From Verrucomicrobiota bacterium (GTDB lineage: Bacteria; Verrucomicrobiota; Verrucomicrobiia; Chthoniobacterales; UBA10450), in the NCBI GenBank assembly GCA_003218375.1, contig QHNH01000019.1, positions 100,494-164,493 on the forward strand: a stretch of 64,000 nt of DNA. Direction: 5' to 3'. Of this stretch, positions 8,576 to 18,469 are shown piece by piece. Below the pieces are notes generated by a model that saw only the letters and a list, made by a program, of their open reading frames with translations, did no database searches and was not told the origin of the DNA. The stretch's first letter is position 1, and each line of letters opens with the position of its first letter. The position numbers and the translations under genes were made by a program.

Positions 8576-9728
8576 CGAAATCGATCCGCGCTTTACTGAT
8601 CGCGAGCGCCAGCCGGGCCTCGATCTTCTCCGCGCTCTCGCCATTATCGTCGTTGCGCTCTATCACGCGGCGCTTTTCGGCTTCAAGTTACCGGGCCGCG
8701 TGGATCGCTTTGGCTGGATCGGCGTCGATCTTTTCTTTGTCCTGAGCGGTTACCTGATCGGCGGCCAGCTCCTCGCATCTCGTATCCCGTATCCCGTATC
8801 TCGTATCCCGCATCGCGCATCCCGTATCCCGCTCGGTCGCTTCTTCGCCCGCCGCGCCCTGCGCATTCTGCCCGCCTACCTCGTCGTCCTCGCGATCTAT
8901 TTCCTGCTGCCGTCGTGGCGCGAATATCCGGAAATGTTTCCGCTCTGGAAATTTCTTCTTTCCGTTCAAAACCTCGGGCTGCGCGGCGGCACCGCGTTTT
9001 CCCACGCCTGGTCGCTCGCCGTCGAAGACCAGTTCTATCTCCTCCTGCCGCTCGTCCTGTTGTTCGTCATTCGCTGGCGCCGCGCCGCCGCCATTGTTCC
9101 CTGCCTGATTGTGCTGGGTGGATTCGCGCTGCGCTGGTTTCTCGCCTTGCGAAATCTCGGCGACGGTGGTGTCTCATTCCGCGGCTTCCAGACCTGGATC
9201 TATTACGCTACCTGGACCCGGCTCGATCCTCTCGTCTTCGGCGTCGCCCTGGCCGCGATCGAGAAGTTCCGGCCGCACTGGTGGCAACGCCTGCTGAATC
9301 TCGCGCCCTGGCTCTGGGTGCCTGGCTTGGCGCTGATTGTTTACGCCTTATACCTCGGCGACACCGACACTCTCACCGTCGCCACTTGCATCTGGCAATT
9401 CCCGCTCATCGCGCTCGGCATGGCCGCGCTCCTTGTCTGCGCCGTCAGTCCGCGCCTGCCCTTTCGCCGAGTAAGGATTCCCGGCGCCGCTTTCATCGCC
9501 AGTATTGCTTACAGCGCCTACCTCATCCAAAAACTCGTCATCCATTTCGTCGCCCAATTCTGCGCCGCCCACGACATCGCGCTGACATCGGCCTCTGCTC
9601 TCATCGGTGTCGAGATCTGCATTTACGCCGCCGCCACCATCCTCTTCCTCGCCGTCGAACGCCCTTTCCTCCAATTGCGTCACCGCATAGCGTCTCGACG
9701 CGACGTTCAGACATGGGCTCGTCATTGA
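8562..9728 (+). CDS. Acyltransferase family 3 membrane protein (OafA/YrhL type)
   Basis: About 388 residues with about ten hydrophobic segments. 'PGLDLLRALAIIVVALYHA' carries the conserved His of acyltransferase 3 proteins, and 'WIGVDLFFVLSGYLIGGQL' and 'FFARRALRILPAYLV' are the other signatures. Such enzymes transfer acetyl or succinyl groups to surface sugars or lipids at the inner membrane. Between 'GQLL' and 'GRFF' there are about 19 extra residues with three copies of 'SRIP', encoded by a degenerate 7-base tandem repeat. The assigned start is a TTG lying in a dispersed repeat, so the first five residues come from repeat DNA; no better start is visible before the conserved domain. Confidence 0.85.
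   Translation: MAKAGEIDPRFTDRERQPGLDLLRALAIIVVALYHAALFGFKLPGRVDRFGWIGVDLFFVLSGYLIGGQLLASRIPYPVSRIPHRASRIPLGRFFARRALRILPAYLVVLAIYFLLPSWREYPEMFPLWKFLLSVQNLGLRGGTAFSHAWSLAVEDQFYLLLPLVLLFVIRWRRAAAIVPCLIVLGGFALRWFLALRNLGDGGVSFRGFQTWIYYATWTRLDPLVFGVALAAIEKFRPHWWQRLLNLAPWLWVPGLALIVYALYLGDTDTLTVATCIWQFPLIALGMAALLVCAVSPRLPFRRVRIPGAAFIASIAYSAYLIQKLVIHFVAQFCAAHDIALTSASALIGVEICIYAAATILFLAVERPFLQLRHRIASRRDVQTWARH
8774..8832. repeat. Degenerate 7-base tandem repeat inside the acyltransferase gene
   Basis: About eight copies of CGTATCC and variants (CGTATCT, GCATCCC) in a row. They encode the repeated SRIP peptides. No spacers are present, so it is not CRISPR. Confidence 0.8.
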
Positions 9729-9802
9729 CTCGCAGCCTCCCGTCTGCTCACCGGCTACCGTCGCCGGTTTGACCATCTATCCGCGGGGCGCCCGCCTCCG
9801 CG

Positions 9803-9853
9803 TATTCGTCATTGGTCATTCCTTCGTCATTCGTCATTCTGCATTCGTCATTT
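9803..9853. repeat. Degenerate 'ATTCGTCATT' tandem array
   Basis: Five to six copies of ATTCGTCATT-like words end four bases before the start codon of the next gene. The same word, in inverted pairs, fills 43877-43999. Confidence 0.8.
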
Positions 9854-9856
9854 CCT

Positions 9857-10912
9857 ATGGACATTCTCTCCGTCTTCTTTCTCGCCGAAGGCGAACAACC
9901 GGCCGCTGCCGTTATGGCGCGGCTTACCAGCTTCATCCGCGCTGCCACCCAGACCCTCGATTTCGCTCTCTACGACATGCGGCTTAGTCCGCCCCTCCGC
10001 GCCCAGCTGATCGCCATTTTGCGCGAGCGCGCGAATGCCGGCGTCCAGGTCCGCTTTTGTTACGACGGCGACAAACCGCCCCAGCCGAACGTCGCCGCCG
10101 GCCAGGACCCGGCGCCCGCCGGGACGAGCACCTTCATTCAGTCGCTCGGTTATCCCGCGCGCCGCATCGCCGGGATGAAACTGATGCACAGCAAATTCAT
10201 CGTCCGCGACCGCGCATCCGTCTGGACCGGCTCGACCAATTTCACCGACGACGCTTTTACCCTGATGGAAAACAATATCGTCGAGATCGATTCCCCCGCG
10301 CTCGCCAGTTCCTACGCCGAGGATTTCGAGCAGCTCTGGGAAAAAGAAAACTTCGAGAACACCGGCAAGATCCAAACTGAGCCGGTCGGGCTTATCTTTT
10401 CCGGTCAACCAGCCACCGCTCGCGTCCAGTTCTCACCCGGGTGCGGGCTCGAGATCGATACCGAGATCGCCCGCCGCGTCCGCGCCGCCCAGCACCGAGT
10501 CCGCATTTGCAGTTTGCTCATCAACTCCGGCACCCTCATCGGCGAATTGTTGAATCTGCTCCATGCCGGCCGGGTCCGGATCGACGGCATCTACGATCGC
10601 ACCCAGATGGCGGACGTTTACGTGCAATGGCAGGGCGTCCCTTCGAACCATTGGAAAATCCCCGCGCTCCAGGAAATCATTGCGCGCGCCGGGCTCGTCG
10701 GGAAAAACTCCACGCCTTATAGCCCCACTGGCCGGCACGATTTCATGCACAACAAAGTCCTCGTGATCGACGACACCGTCATCACCGGTTCCTACAATTT
10801 CTCCCGGAGCGCCCAGTTCAACGCCGAGAACATCTTGTTTATCGAAAGTGCACCGCTCGCCCAGACCTACAGCCGTTACATCGACCATCTGAAAGCAAAA
10901 TATCGCTCCTGA
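9857..10912 (+). CDS. Phospholipase D-like protein with two HKD motifs
   Basis: 351 residues. There are two HKD-type catalytic motifs: 'MHSKFIVRDRASVWTGSTNF' at about residue 111 and 'MHNKVLVIDDTVITGSYNFS' at about residue 297, in the symmetrical two-lobe arrangement of PLD superfamily enzymes (phosphodiesterases, nucleases, phospholipid synthases). In both, the second part is D plus GS/T-N, as in the nuclease/lipase group. There is no signal peptide, so a cytoplasmic phosphodiesterase or nuclease is as likely as a lipase. ATG 9857 was chosen because the upstream in-frame codons are translated repeat DNA. Confidence 0.85.
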   Translation: MDILSVFFLAEGEQPAAAVMARLTSFIRAATQTLDFALYDMRLSPPLRAQLIAILRERANAGVQVRFCYDGDKPPQPNVAAGQDPAPAGTSTFIQSLGYPARRIAGMKLMHSKFIVRDRASVWTGSTNFTDDAFTLMENNIVEIDSPALASSYAEDFEQLWEKENFENTGKIQTEPVGLIFSGQPATARVQFSPGCGLEIDTEIARRVRAAQHRVRICSLLINSGTLIGELLNLLHAGRVRIDGIYDRTQMADVYVQWQGVPSNHWKIPALQEIIARAGLVGKNSTPYSPTGRHDFMHNKVLVIDDTVITGSYNFSRSAQFNAENILFIESAPLAQTYSRYIDHLKAKYRS

Positions 10913-10925
10913 GTGAATTCGCTTT

Positions 10926-10980
10926 TGAAATTTGGAGCTTGGAACTTCTTTGGAGCTTGGAGCTTGGAATTTGGAGCTTT
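10926..10980. repeat. Degenerate 'TTGGAGCTTGGAA' array
   Basis: Tandem variants of GGAGCTTGGA and TTGGAACTT between the PLD-like gene and the glycosylase gene. Inverted pairs of the same words occur at 32927-33078 and 45020-45148. Confidence 0.75.
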
Positions 10981-10994
10981 CGTGGGTTTTAGCA

Positions 10995-11729
10995 ATGTCG
11001 TGTAAAACCTCTCCACTCCTCGCCTCCGCGCGCCGTCTCCGTGACGCCGTCGACGACCTCACGTTCGCGCCGCCGGTCACGCACGTTTACAACCCGCTCC
11101 GTTACGCTTGGCGCGCCCACGAGATTTATCTCCGGCGGTACGGCAACACGTCCAAACGCGTCTTGTTTCTCGGGATGAACCCCGGCCCGTTCGGCATGGC
11201 CCAAACCGGCGTCCCGTTCGGCCAGATCGCCGCTGTCCGCGACTGGCTCGGCATCGAAACTCAAATCGATCGCCCGCCGCGCGAGCATCCTAAACGGCTC
11301 GTCACCGGATTCGATTGCCACCGGAGCGAAGTCAGCGGGGAACGGCTCTGGGGATTGTTCGCGAAACGTTTCGGCACCGCCGAAAATTTCTTCCGGGACC
11401 ACTTCGTCGCGAACTATTGCCCGCTCGCGTTTCTTGAAGAGTCCGGCCGGAACCGCACCCCCGATAAACTTCCACCGCATGAGCGCGCCGCGCTCTTTAC
11501 CCGGTGCGACACGCACCTGCGCGAGATCATCCGGATTTTGAAACCGCAATGGCTCATCGGCGTCGGCGAGTTCGCCCTCCAGCGCGCGCGCGAAATCGTC
11601 GGCGCTCCCGCGTCGGCGGGACCGCGCCTCGGCCGGATCCTCCATCCCAGTCCCGCCTGTCCCGCGTCGAACAACAACTGGCCCGGCGCCGTCACCGCAC
11701 AACTGCGCCAGCTCGGCGTCTGGAACTAG
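10995..11729 (+). CDS. SMUG1-type uracil-DNA glycosylase
   Basis: 244 residues. 'FLGMNPGPFGMAQTGVPFG' is the active-site signature of single-strand-selective monofunctional uracil-DNA glycosylases, and 'RILHPSPACPASN' supplies the conserved HPS loop. The enzyme removes uracil and oxidised pyrimidines from DNA as the first step of base-excision repair. Bacterial SMUG1 relatives are uncommon compared with Ung. ATG 10995 was chosen; codons upstream (LELGAWNLEL) are translated repeat DNA. Confidence 0.9.
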   Translation: MSCKTSPLLASARRLRDAVDDLTFAPPVTHVYNPLRYAWRAHEIYLRRYGNTSKRVLFLGMNPGPFGMAQTGVPFGQIAAVRDWLGIETQIDRPPREHPKRLVTGFDCHRSEVSGERLWGLFAKRFGTAENFFRDHFVANYCPLAFLEESGRNRTPDKLPPHERAALFTRCDTHLREIIRILKPQWLIGVGEFALQRAREIVGAPASAGPRLGRILHPSPACPASNNNWPGAVTAQLRQLGVWN

Positions 11730-11809
11730 GCGAAATTTTCGACCTTCTCTGACATACGCCGTTGTGCGTATGGACGGCGCGGCCAACCTCGATTAAAACC
11801 AACTTCGCC

Positions 11810-12109
11810 ATGCCCTCCCGGAACGGACGCCGGAACGGCCAGTCAAGGAGCCTGCGGGTAGCCGAGACCGAGCCGCCGTATTTGACGCAACGCGAACTCG
11901 AAGTCGTGGAGTGGATCGTTGCCGGAAAACGCAACAACGAGATCGGAAAGATCCTGGAATGCAGCCCGCGCACCGTCCAGAAACACGTGCAGCACATTCT
12001 CGAAAAGCTCGGGCTTGAAACTCGAACCGAAGTTTGCATCTGGTGGTATGAGCGGAGACTGGGCCGCGACACTTCCGCACTTCGGCCGCGCAAATTCAAG
12101 CGGCATTAG
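11810..12109 (+). CDS. Small LuxR/GerE-type helix-turn-helix regulator
   Basis: 99 residues, little more than one DNA-binding domain. 'LTQRELEVVEWIVAGKRNNE' and 'RTVQKHVQHILEKLGLETRT' are the standard LuxR-type (GerE) helix-turn-helix signature at about residues 25-80. It has no receiver or ligand-binding domain. Its C-terminal 'CIWWYER' is like that of other stand-alone verrucomicrobial LuxR proteins (recollection, not checked). It lies just upstream, same strand, of the collagen-like and RCC1 genes and is a candidate regulator of them (inference). A GTG at 11762 could give a longer form. Confidence 0.85.
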   Translation: MPSRNGRRNGQSRSLRVAETEPPYLTQRELEVVEWIVAGKRNNEIGKILECSPRTVQKHVQHILEKLGLETRTEVCIWWYERRLGRDTSALRPRKFKRH

Positions 12110-12227
12110 CTCCCAATCGCATACGCCATTCGGCCCATTGTGCTCGTTCCGGAAGATCGAGCATCATCTGTGCGCCAATGCACTTTCTTCCCAGCGTTCC
12201 CGTCCACGCCATAGCGAAAGTAAACCC

Positions 12228-13379
12228 ATGAACCAACTTCCTCGCCGTCCCGGTCTCGTCACAATCCTCGCTCTCGTTGCGACACTAATGATCCCCCGCC
12301 CGGCATTAGCAGTCGAAGCGTTGCTCCTTCAGGATACTTATGTCGACAACGGCACGACTGGCAGTAAGCCACCGCCTAACGCTTCGAACTACGGCAGCGG
12401 AATGGACCTGCGCGTTTTCAAAGGCAATGGACGCATCGGCCGGACATTCCTCAAATTCAGTCTCGCGACACTGCCACCGGGAACGCTAGCCAGCGATGTC
12501 ACTCACGCCCGCTTGCGATTTTGGGTTAACAGTAACAGCACGATTGCCGGAGCGATCAGTCTTAATCCTGTAACCACTGCCTGGGATGAGTACACTCTTA
12601 AAGATAACATAAGCACCAGCCTCGCTTTCGGTGCGCCAAAGCTGTCCGAATTACCGGTTTCATCGGTAGGCAATTTCATCAGCATTGATGTCACTGATTG
12701 GGTGAAGGCTTGGATCAGTGGCGCTCTGATCAACGAAGGCATCGAAATCGAGGCAAGCCTTTCAACTAGCACGCTCAATCTCGCGTTCGACAGCAAAGAA
12801 TCGAACCAGACCAGCCATGAGCCGCGACTCGAAGTTTCCCTCAATAGAATAGGACCGACCGGTCCACAAGGCCCACCTGGAACTCCAGGCGTTGCCGGCG
12901 CGTCGGGACCACCCGGACCTATCGGAAGTATTGGCCCTGTTGGACCGGCTGGTTCGCCTGGGCCGCAAGGCCCTCAAGGTGTCGCTGGACCGACCGGCAC
13001 ACGATGGTTTTCGTGGACGGGCGCACCAGAACAGAGCCTCGGTTCTCTTTTCGATTACTATCTCGACCTCACGAGCGGTGATGTCTGGCAAAAAGTCAGC
13101 ACTGAAGGCGGCTCGGTATGGGCAAGCCAAGGCAACATTCGTGGAGCGCAAGGACCAACTGGCGCCGAAGGGCTCGCCGGTGTCGCCGGCCCGGCCGGCT
13201 CGCAAGGTCCCACCGGGCCGGCGGGTCCGCTCGGACCGCTTGGATCAACGGGACCGTCGGGCGAGGTTGGACCAGCAGGCCCTCCGGGTTCGCCCGGACC
13301 GGCTGCGATCTGGCCTACTCGTATTTTACCGCAAGGTGATTTAGCAATGGGAGAGTTTACCCAGGGTCCGCAACCTTAG
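12228..13379 (+). CDS. Secreted DNRLRE-domain protein with collagen-like repeats
   Basis: 383 residues. There is a signal peptide to about residue 27 ('[11 protein letters not shown]'). A DNRLRE domain (about residues 28-205) follows, with '[10 protein letters not shown]', '[12 protein letters not shown]' and '[15 protein letters not shown]', typical of secreted surface-associated proteins. Then two blocks of Gly-X-Y collagen-like repeats ('[13 protein letters not shown]', '[12 protein letters not shown]') are separated by a '[13 protein letters not shown]' module often seen between bacterial collagen segments. The predicted product is an extracellular stalk or fibre. The stop lies 35 bases before the RCC1 gene on the same strand, so the two may be co-transcribed. 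Confidence 0.88.
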   Translation: MNQLPRRPGLVTILALVATLMIPRPALAVEALLLQDTYVDNGTTGSKPPPNASNYGSGMDLRVFKGNGRIGRTFLKFSLATLPPGTLASDVTHARLRFWVNSNSTIAGAISLNPVTTAWDEYTLKDNISTSLAFGAPKLSELPVSSVGNFISIDVTDWVKAWISGALINEGIEIEASLSTSTLNLAFDSKESNQTSHEPRLEVSLNRIGPTGPQGPPGTPGVAGASGPPGPIGSIGPVGPAGSPGPQGPQGVAGPTGTRWFSWTGAPEQSLGSLFDYYLDLTSGDVWQKVSTEGGSVWASQGNIRGAQGPTGAEGLAGVAGPAGSQGPTGPAGPLGPLGSTGPSGEVGPAGPPGSPGPAAIWPTRILPQGDLAMGEFTQGPQP

Positions 13380-13414
13380 TATCGAGCTAATTAGTCGCAC
13401 AGCGTCTCCCTGGA

Positions 13415-16400
13415 ATGAAATTGCTTTCGCCACGTAGCCGAAGAGCCACCGCCACGATTCGCGCGCTCGTCTTAGTCCTGGGAATCACTCTTGTTCCGTT
13501 ACTCATGCGGGGAAGTGCGCCCACTTGGTGGTCGCAGCGCGCTGTTATCATCGAAAACGCCGCGGCCGATGACTATGCCCCAGCCAACCAAGGTCAGCTA
13601 AAGAATATCGCTAAGGCGGCAGTCGCGGAAATGGACACCAGGTTAACGGGCGGCGCTGGCGTCGAACTACATAACTTAATCAATAACTGGTCAGTTCCGA
13701 GCTTGACCACAAACGATTTTGCACCGGTTACCGCGGGTCAACTCAAGAGCGTAGCGAAACCGTTTTACGACAAACTGATTGCTGCTGGGCTGGTCGATTT
13801 CTATCCGTGGCTGAGCGCGATCAATCCCGCCGACGACTTCGCGGTAGCCAACATTGGTCAGGTAAAGAATCTTTTTAGTTTCCAGATTCCGGCTTCTAAT
13901 TCAGTCACGGATTCTTTCCAGGATAGATTGGCTGCCGGACAGCGCGCTGGAAACCTTGCTTTGGAAGAGAATGCAGTCTGGTCTTGGGGAAATGCATTCG
14001 GTGGCGACGCGACCTTTCAAAGGAAATACCCACAACGCGTGGCGGGTCTTTCCGGAGTAACCTCGGTTGCCGCCGGCGAAAACCACATGGTAGTTCTTCT
14101 TCAAACCGGCTCTGTTTTAACGTGGGGCAGCAATAATTCTGGCCAACTGGGCGACGGAACCACGACTGACCGTGATACACCTTCAACCGTCCCTAACCTT
14201 TCGAATATCCTGTCCGTTAAAGCCGGCGGTAACCACACTCTGGCCTTGCAGCAAGACGGCACAGTCGTCGCATGGGGAGATAATTACTATGGCCAGTTAG
14301 GCGATGGCAGTAACATCGCGTCATCGAGTCCGGTCTCGGCGACTGGCCTCAATGACGTGCGCAAGATCGCGGCCGGCACCTGGCGGAGCGTGGCATTGAA
14401 GAACGACGGCACGGTTTGGACATGGGGTTACGATCATTACGCGCCGCAGATCGGCCAGGACATTTCCAACAATAGTCCCGTCCAGGTCGCCGACCTCATT
14501 GACGTCGTCGACATTGCTGCCGGATTTGAACATGTCGTGGCCGTCAAAGTTGATGGCACTGTCTGGGCTTGGGGATCGAACTACGCGAACCAAGTTGGTA
14601 ATGGCAATCCCGGTTCGTTGTTTCAGGAAAGTCCGGTTCAGGTCCCGAATCTCGCTAACGTCCAGAAAGTAGCATCAAGCGACGATCACACGCTGGCTCT
14701 CTTAAATGACGGGACCGTCTGGGCCTGGGGTTACAATTTTTTCGGTCAACTTGGCGATGGAACCACAACTCCCCGCCAAGGTCCGGTCCAAGTGATCGGG
14801 CTGACAAATGTAATCGCCATCGCCACCAGTTATCAATACTCGCTGGCCATGAAAGCCGATGGCACTGTCTGGACCTGGGGCGATGGCAGCGCTGGGACAC
14901 TTCCTGGAGTCGACCTGCACATCCCGCAACAGGTCGGTCTCGGCCTCTTCGATTCTAACCATAATGGGATCGATGATCGTTGGGAGATGCATTTTCTCGG
15001 GAATCTCGATCAATCCGGCGATGCCGACTTCGACGGCGACGGTATTTCTAATCGCCTGGAATATCTGCGCGGCACCGATCCCAGGGACTATTATAACGGA
15101 GTCGCCCCTGTCATCGAGATTGCTGGCGGGAACAACCAGATCGGTGATCCCGGGACCTTTCTCAGCAAGCCATTTAAGGTCCGACTGCGCAATCAAATTG
15201 GCCAACTCTTGGTCAATGCGCCCGTAACGTTTTCCATTTCCGGTGGCTCAGGTGCACTAGCTGCAACCTTGAGCGGCCCGCAGCAGCAGACCTTATTGCT
15301 GCGAACCGACGCGAATGGCGAGGCATCCGCCTACCACGCCCTGCCGGATGCGGCTGGCACGAGCACGCGGACGATCGCCAGCGCCGGGAACTCAGGCGCG
15401 TCCGCTTTCGCTACCTTTCGAGGCGTCGTCAGATTCTCTTTCCCACCTACACCTACGCCGACGCCGTCCGCAACACCCGATCCGAATACGAGCCCGACAC
15501 CCACGCCGAGTCCAACCGCCACCCCTGGAGCTCCCTATCGCTATGCCATCATCGACCTCGGGAAAGAAATGTATCCAATCCGGATCAACAATCAGGGTGT
15601 CATCCTCGTGCAAGGCGTCGATGCCAATGACGATTGGGGAAACTTCCGATGGAAGGGCGGCGCGCTGGAGAGGCTCAACTATTCGGGCGCAAATACCGAG
15701 GTAGTCGCAAAGGATATGAACGACGCCGGCGTTGTTGCGGGCTATTTCCGAAACGACGGTCCGTGGCTAAACAATAAAGAGAACGAAATTCAGGGAGGAC
15801 TGTTCTGGCCGGCAGCCAGCGCTAATGCGACAAGAATCTCTGCACCCTCCGCTCTTCGCACCTTCGAACCGCAAATACCGGGAACGTTTCGGGAGGCGGA
15901 ATTCACTGTAATTAGCAATGCGAACGACATCTACGGCGACGCTTGCACCGGGACCGTCAGGGGCTTCTTGAATCACACCATTATGGTCATGAACAGCCAG
16001 GTCTGGCCCACCTCATCGCCTCTGCCGACGCAGCTGAGCAATGCTGCCGCAATTAATAACCCTTTGAATTCTGACACCTCGAACTGGCAAGGTTCCAGCG
16101 ATACGATTTCCCGAGCGAACTCGTCTCACCGGTATATTGGCCGCAAGTTCACGCCGCCCGCTACTATCTTCAAGTTTCTCCAAGGCACTCAAACTGGCAT
16201 GATCGATGGGCAATCCGTTTCTTTCGATCCGGTCGACATCAATGAAGGCGGTATTGTCGTAGGCAATAGTGTGCCCGGCGGCTCGATGGTGATCAGAACT
16301 CCCAAGCCAACTCCCACTCCGAGCCCGGGCGCACCTCCTCCGACTGGCCCACAACCTTTCACCGAAACAATCCTTTCACCCGGTAGTCCCCTGGCCATTA

Positions 16401-18469
16401 ACGACCACACTCGCCCGACCCCGTCCCCTCCCGCACCAACGTCGCCGTCACCCAGTCCTTCAACTACACCCAGCCCAACGCCGACGCCGAGTCCTGCTCC
16501 GCAGATCCTCGCGTGGGTGGGTAACGCCCTCGTCATTTGGGAACGTCAGGAAGATGGTCAAACTTGGCATCCTTTCGGCTTGGAAGAAATGATCCCAAGC
16601 ATGGACGACTGGGCATCCCTGAACCCCTACGAAATGAACGACAACGGCCTGATCGTCGGCACCGGCTGGTACACCGACCCTTCAAATCCCCAAGCGCAAA
16701 GCGAACAACACGCCTTCCTCCTGGTCCCCGTCGAACTCATGGTGGATGGAAACCGGGATGGGGAGATGTCGGTCGAAAACATTGTGTCAGACAGGACGAC
16801 CGAGGGTGCACCATACCGATTTTGGCTCAACAATGATCATGACGAAGAGCGTACCGTCGATGGTGATGATCGCGAACAGGACGACTACGACGGGTCGCCC
16901 GACTTCAACAATCCCGGTATGCTGTGCGAGCGTGACTTGGAAGACTGGTCGCGACTTTGGATCAACCTCAACGGAATCGTCGATCTGATAAGGTCATCGG
17001 GTGTGACGTTAGAATTGGCGTGGAAACCTACTGAAGGCGGAAACGTATGGCCCACTAGTGATGGGAATCCCGGAATAAAACTTATGCTGCATGACTCGCA
17101 GGCTGGCGCCGGTGCAGCCGATCCCACGTATTTGACAGAGAAGTCCAAAGCGAGCGCGCAAGCACACGGAATATGGGGTGGAGTGATTCGACCGGTCACT
17201 AAGAACGGCGTTTATGTATTGACCAACGATTTTCTCCAGTTCGTTACACAGGAAAATCCTCGTCTGTACCTGCTGTTCGAAGGATGGACAGCTGGCAAAG
17301 GCCAGCTCGTGCTCAACATTAAGAAAAACGGTCGCAAGATAGCCGAGTATCCGCCAACCTATCTTGAGCTTAAAGAGGTGAAAGAGATGTATGAGAGTTA
17401 CGGCGTTGGGGACGTCCCTGAGGCGGGGGTCGATTATGATGCTCCTTGGCCCGCCTCGCACGCGATTAAGATCTCGTCTCCTCAGTTTGTGCCACCCCCC
17501 GACGAGACGAAAGATTACATCCTATATGTTCATGGTTGGAATATGTCGCCCGCCGACAAAGACAATTACGGGGACACGTCATTTAAACGCCTGTGGTGGC
17601 GAGGGTACAAAGGCCGATTTGGCTGTTTTAGGTGGCCAACGTTTTGGTTCGCCGGCGGCGAAAGAGGATCCTGGCTAGGAGAAGGCTCCGTCCGGATTCC
17701 GGGGACAAATATTTATGTGCCCAATCCGAAGCATTTTGACGCTAGCGAGCACCGTGCCTGGGCATCCTCGTTGGGATTATTAGACTTGTGCAATCAACTC
17801 AACAACCAAGGGTTTTCGGCAAAGCTGCGGATTGTGGCGCACAGCATGGGCAACGTAGTCGTAGGTGAAGCGCTACGGCGCTCGCGAAACGATCAGATCG
17901 TTCATACGTACGTTGCATCTCAAGCCGCCTTGTCGGCGCACAGCTACGACTCCTCGACACCTCCAATGAACTTTCGTATTGGCTTCGGACCCACTACACC
18001 CGACGTTTACGGACACTATTTCGACTCGAGGGCCACGAGTTACATGAATCCCGAGATGATGGTTGGCAAGGCGGGTCGCTATTTCAATTATCTAAATCAA
18101 GAAGATTACGCCCTCAACGGAATTCACTGGCAAATCGATCAGCAATTCAAACCGGATGATGGATATAGCTACGGTCGAGATCTAAACGACACGGGTGACT
18201 TCGACTGGTTTTACGGGAAGACGACGCGCCTTCACTTCGACGACGATCGGTACGAAATCTTCTCATGGGCTTCTGAATCGCGCTCGCTGTCGTTAGGTGC
18301 ACAAGTTTGTCAGGGAGTAATGGAGAGAAGTGTGGATCTCAAAGCCGCTCCCTTCAACTTTGGAAATGAGCACAAGTACCACAGTGGTCAGTTTCGCGGC
18401 ATGAACATGGAGCGCTGGCCCTACTGGGAGAAGCTCCTTATCGACTTCGGTCTTAAGGATGCACAATGA
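13415..18469 (+). CDS. Giant secreted RCC1-repeat protein with C-terminal alpha/beta-hydrolase tip (putative polymorphic effector)
   Basis: 1684 residues. In order: signal/anchor (1-35); three 'GQLK/GQVK' modules (about 45-160); about six RCC1-type propeller repeats of the 'DGTVWAWG' kind (about 165-510); a calcium-binding-like 'DADFDGDGISN' stretch (about 540); an Ig-like domain (about 565-665); a Thr-Pro spacer; HAF-like repeats ('INNQGVILV', 'MNDAGVVAGY'); a second Pro-rich spacer (about 965-1030); and, after residue 1110, a hydrolase tip. The tip has an oxyanion-type 'ILYVHGWN', the nucleophile elbow 'AHSMG' (about residue 1477) and a late 'FGNEH' that may hold the catalytic His. The stop overlaps the next gene (ATGA). 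The multidomain scaffold, variable tip and coupled downstream membrane protein resemble polymorphic toxins with immunity proteins (inference). A lipase or esterase unrelated to conflict is the alternative. Confidence 0.85.
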   Translation: MKLLSPRSRRATATIRALVLVLGITLVPLLMRGSAPTWWSQRAVIIENAAADDYAPANQGQLKNIAKAAVAEMDTRLTGGAGVELHNLINNWSVPSLTTNDFAPVTAGQLKSVAKPFYDKLIAAGLVDFYPWLSAINPADDFAVANIGQVKNLFSFQIPASNSVTDSFQDRLAAGQRAGNLALEENAVWSWGNAFGGDATFQRKYPQRVAGLSGVTSVAAGENHMVVLLQTGSVLTWGSNNSGQLGDGTTTDRDTPSTVPNLSNILSVKAGGNHTLALQQDGTVVAWGDNYYGQLGDGSNIASSSPVSATGLNDVRKIAAGTWRSVALKNDGTVWTWGYDHYAPQIGQDISNNSPVQVADLIDVVDIAAGFEHVVAVKVDGTVWAWGSNYANQVGNGNPGSLFQESPVQVPNLANVQKVASSDDHTLALLNDGTVWAWGYNFFGQLGDGTTTPRQGPVQVIGLTNVIAIATSYQYSLAMKADGTVWTWGDGSAGTLPGVDLHIPQQVGLGLFDSNHNGIDDRWEMHFLGNLDQSGDADFDGDGISNRLEYLRGTDPRDYYNGVAPVIEIAGGNNQIGDPGTFLSKPFKVRLRNQIGQLLVNAPVTFSISGGSGALAATLSGPQQQTLLLRTDANGEASAYHALPDAAGTSTRTIASAGNSGASAFATFRGVVRFSFPPTPTPTPSATPDPNTSPTPTPSPTATPGAPYRYAIIDLGKEMYPIRINNQGVILVQGVDANDDWGNFRWKGGALERLNYSGANTEVVAKDMNDAGVVAGYFRNDGPWLNNKENEIQGGLFWPAASANATRISAPSALRTFEPQIPGTFREAEFTVISNANDIYGDACTGTVRGFLNHTIMVMNSQVWPTSSPLPTQLSNAAAINNPLNSDTSNWQGSSDTISRANSSHRYIGRKFTPPATIFKFLQGTQTGMIDGQSVSFDPVDINEGGIVVGNSVPGGSMVIRTPKPTPTPSPGAPPPTGPQPFTETILSPGSPLAINDHTRPTPSPPAPTSPSPSPSTTPSPTPTPSPAPQILAWVGNALVIWERQEDGQTWHPFGLEEMIPSMDDWASLNPYEMNDNGLIVGTGWYTDPSNPQAQSEQHAFLLVPVELMVDGNRDGEMSVENIVSDRTTEGAPYRFWLNNDHDEERTVDGDDREQDDYDGSPDFNNPGMLCERDLEDWSRLWINLNGIVDLIRSSGVTLELAWKPTEGGNVWPTSDGNPGIKLMLHDSQAGAGAADPTYLTEKSKASAQAHGIWGGVIRPVTKNGVYVLTNDFLQFVTQENPRLYLLFEGWTAGKGQLVLNIKKNGRKIAEYPPTYLELKEVKEMYESYGVGDVPEAGVDYDAPWPASHAIKISSPQFVPPPDETKDYILYVHGWNMSPADKDNYGDTSFKRLWWRGYKGRFGCFRWPTFWFAGGERGSWLGEGSVRIPGTNIYVPNPKHFDASEHRAWASSLGLLDLCNQLNNQGFSAKLRIVAHSMGNVVVGEALRRSRNDQIVHTYVASQAALSAHSYDSSTPPMNFRIGFGPTTPDVYGHYFDSRATSYMNPEMMVGKAGRYFNYLNQEDYALNGIHWQIDQQFKPDDGYSYGRDLNDTGDFDWFYGKTTRLHFDDDRYEIFSWASESRSLSLGAQVCQGVMERSVDLKAAPFNFGNEHKYHSGQFRGMNMERWPYWEKLLIDFGLKDAQ
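16241..16760 (+). repeat. Junction block, copy 1 (scaffold-tip boundary of the giant gene)
   Basis: It aligns without gaps to 22388-22907 at a constant offset of 6147. By eye there are four differences in the first 300 bases, then roughly 80 percent similarity, then divergent tips. It encodes the Pro-rich spacer and the last scaffold module. Confidence 0.9.

Noticed and set aside
8774..8832. Repeat array considered as CRISPR
   Set aside because: Repeats of about 7 bases with no unique spacers of constant length; it is coding sequence. The same reasoning excludes the arrays at 43877, 45020 and 35101.
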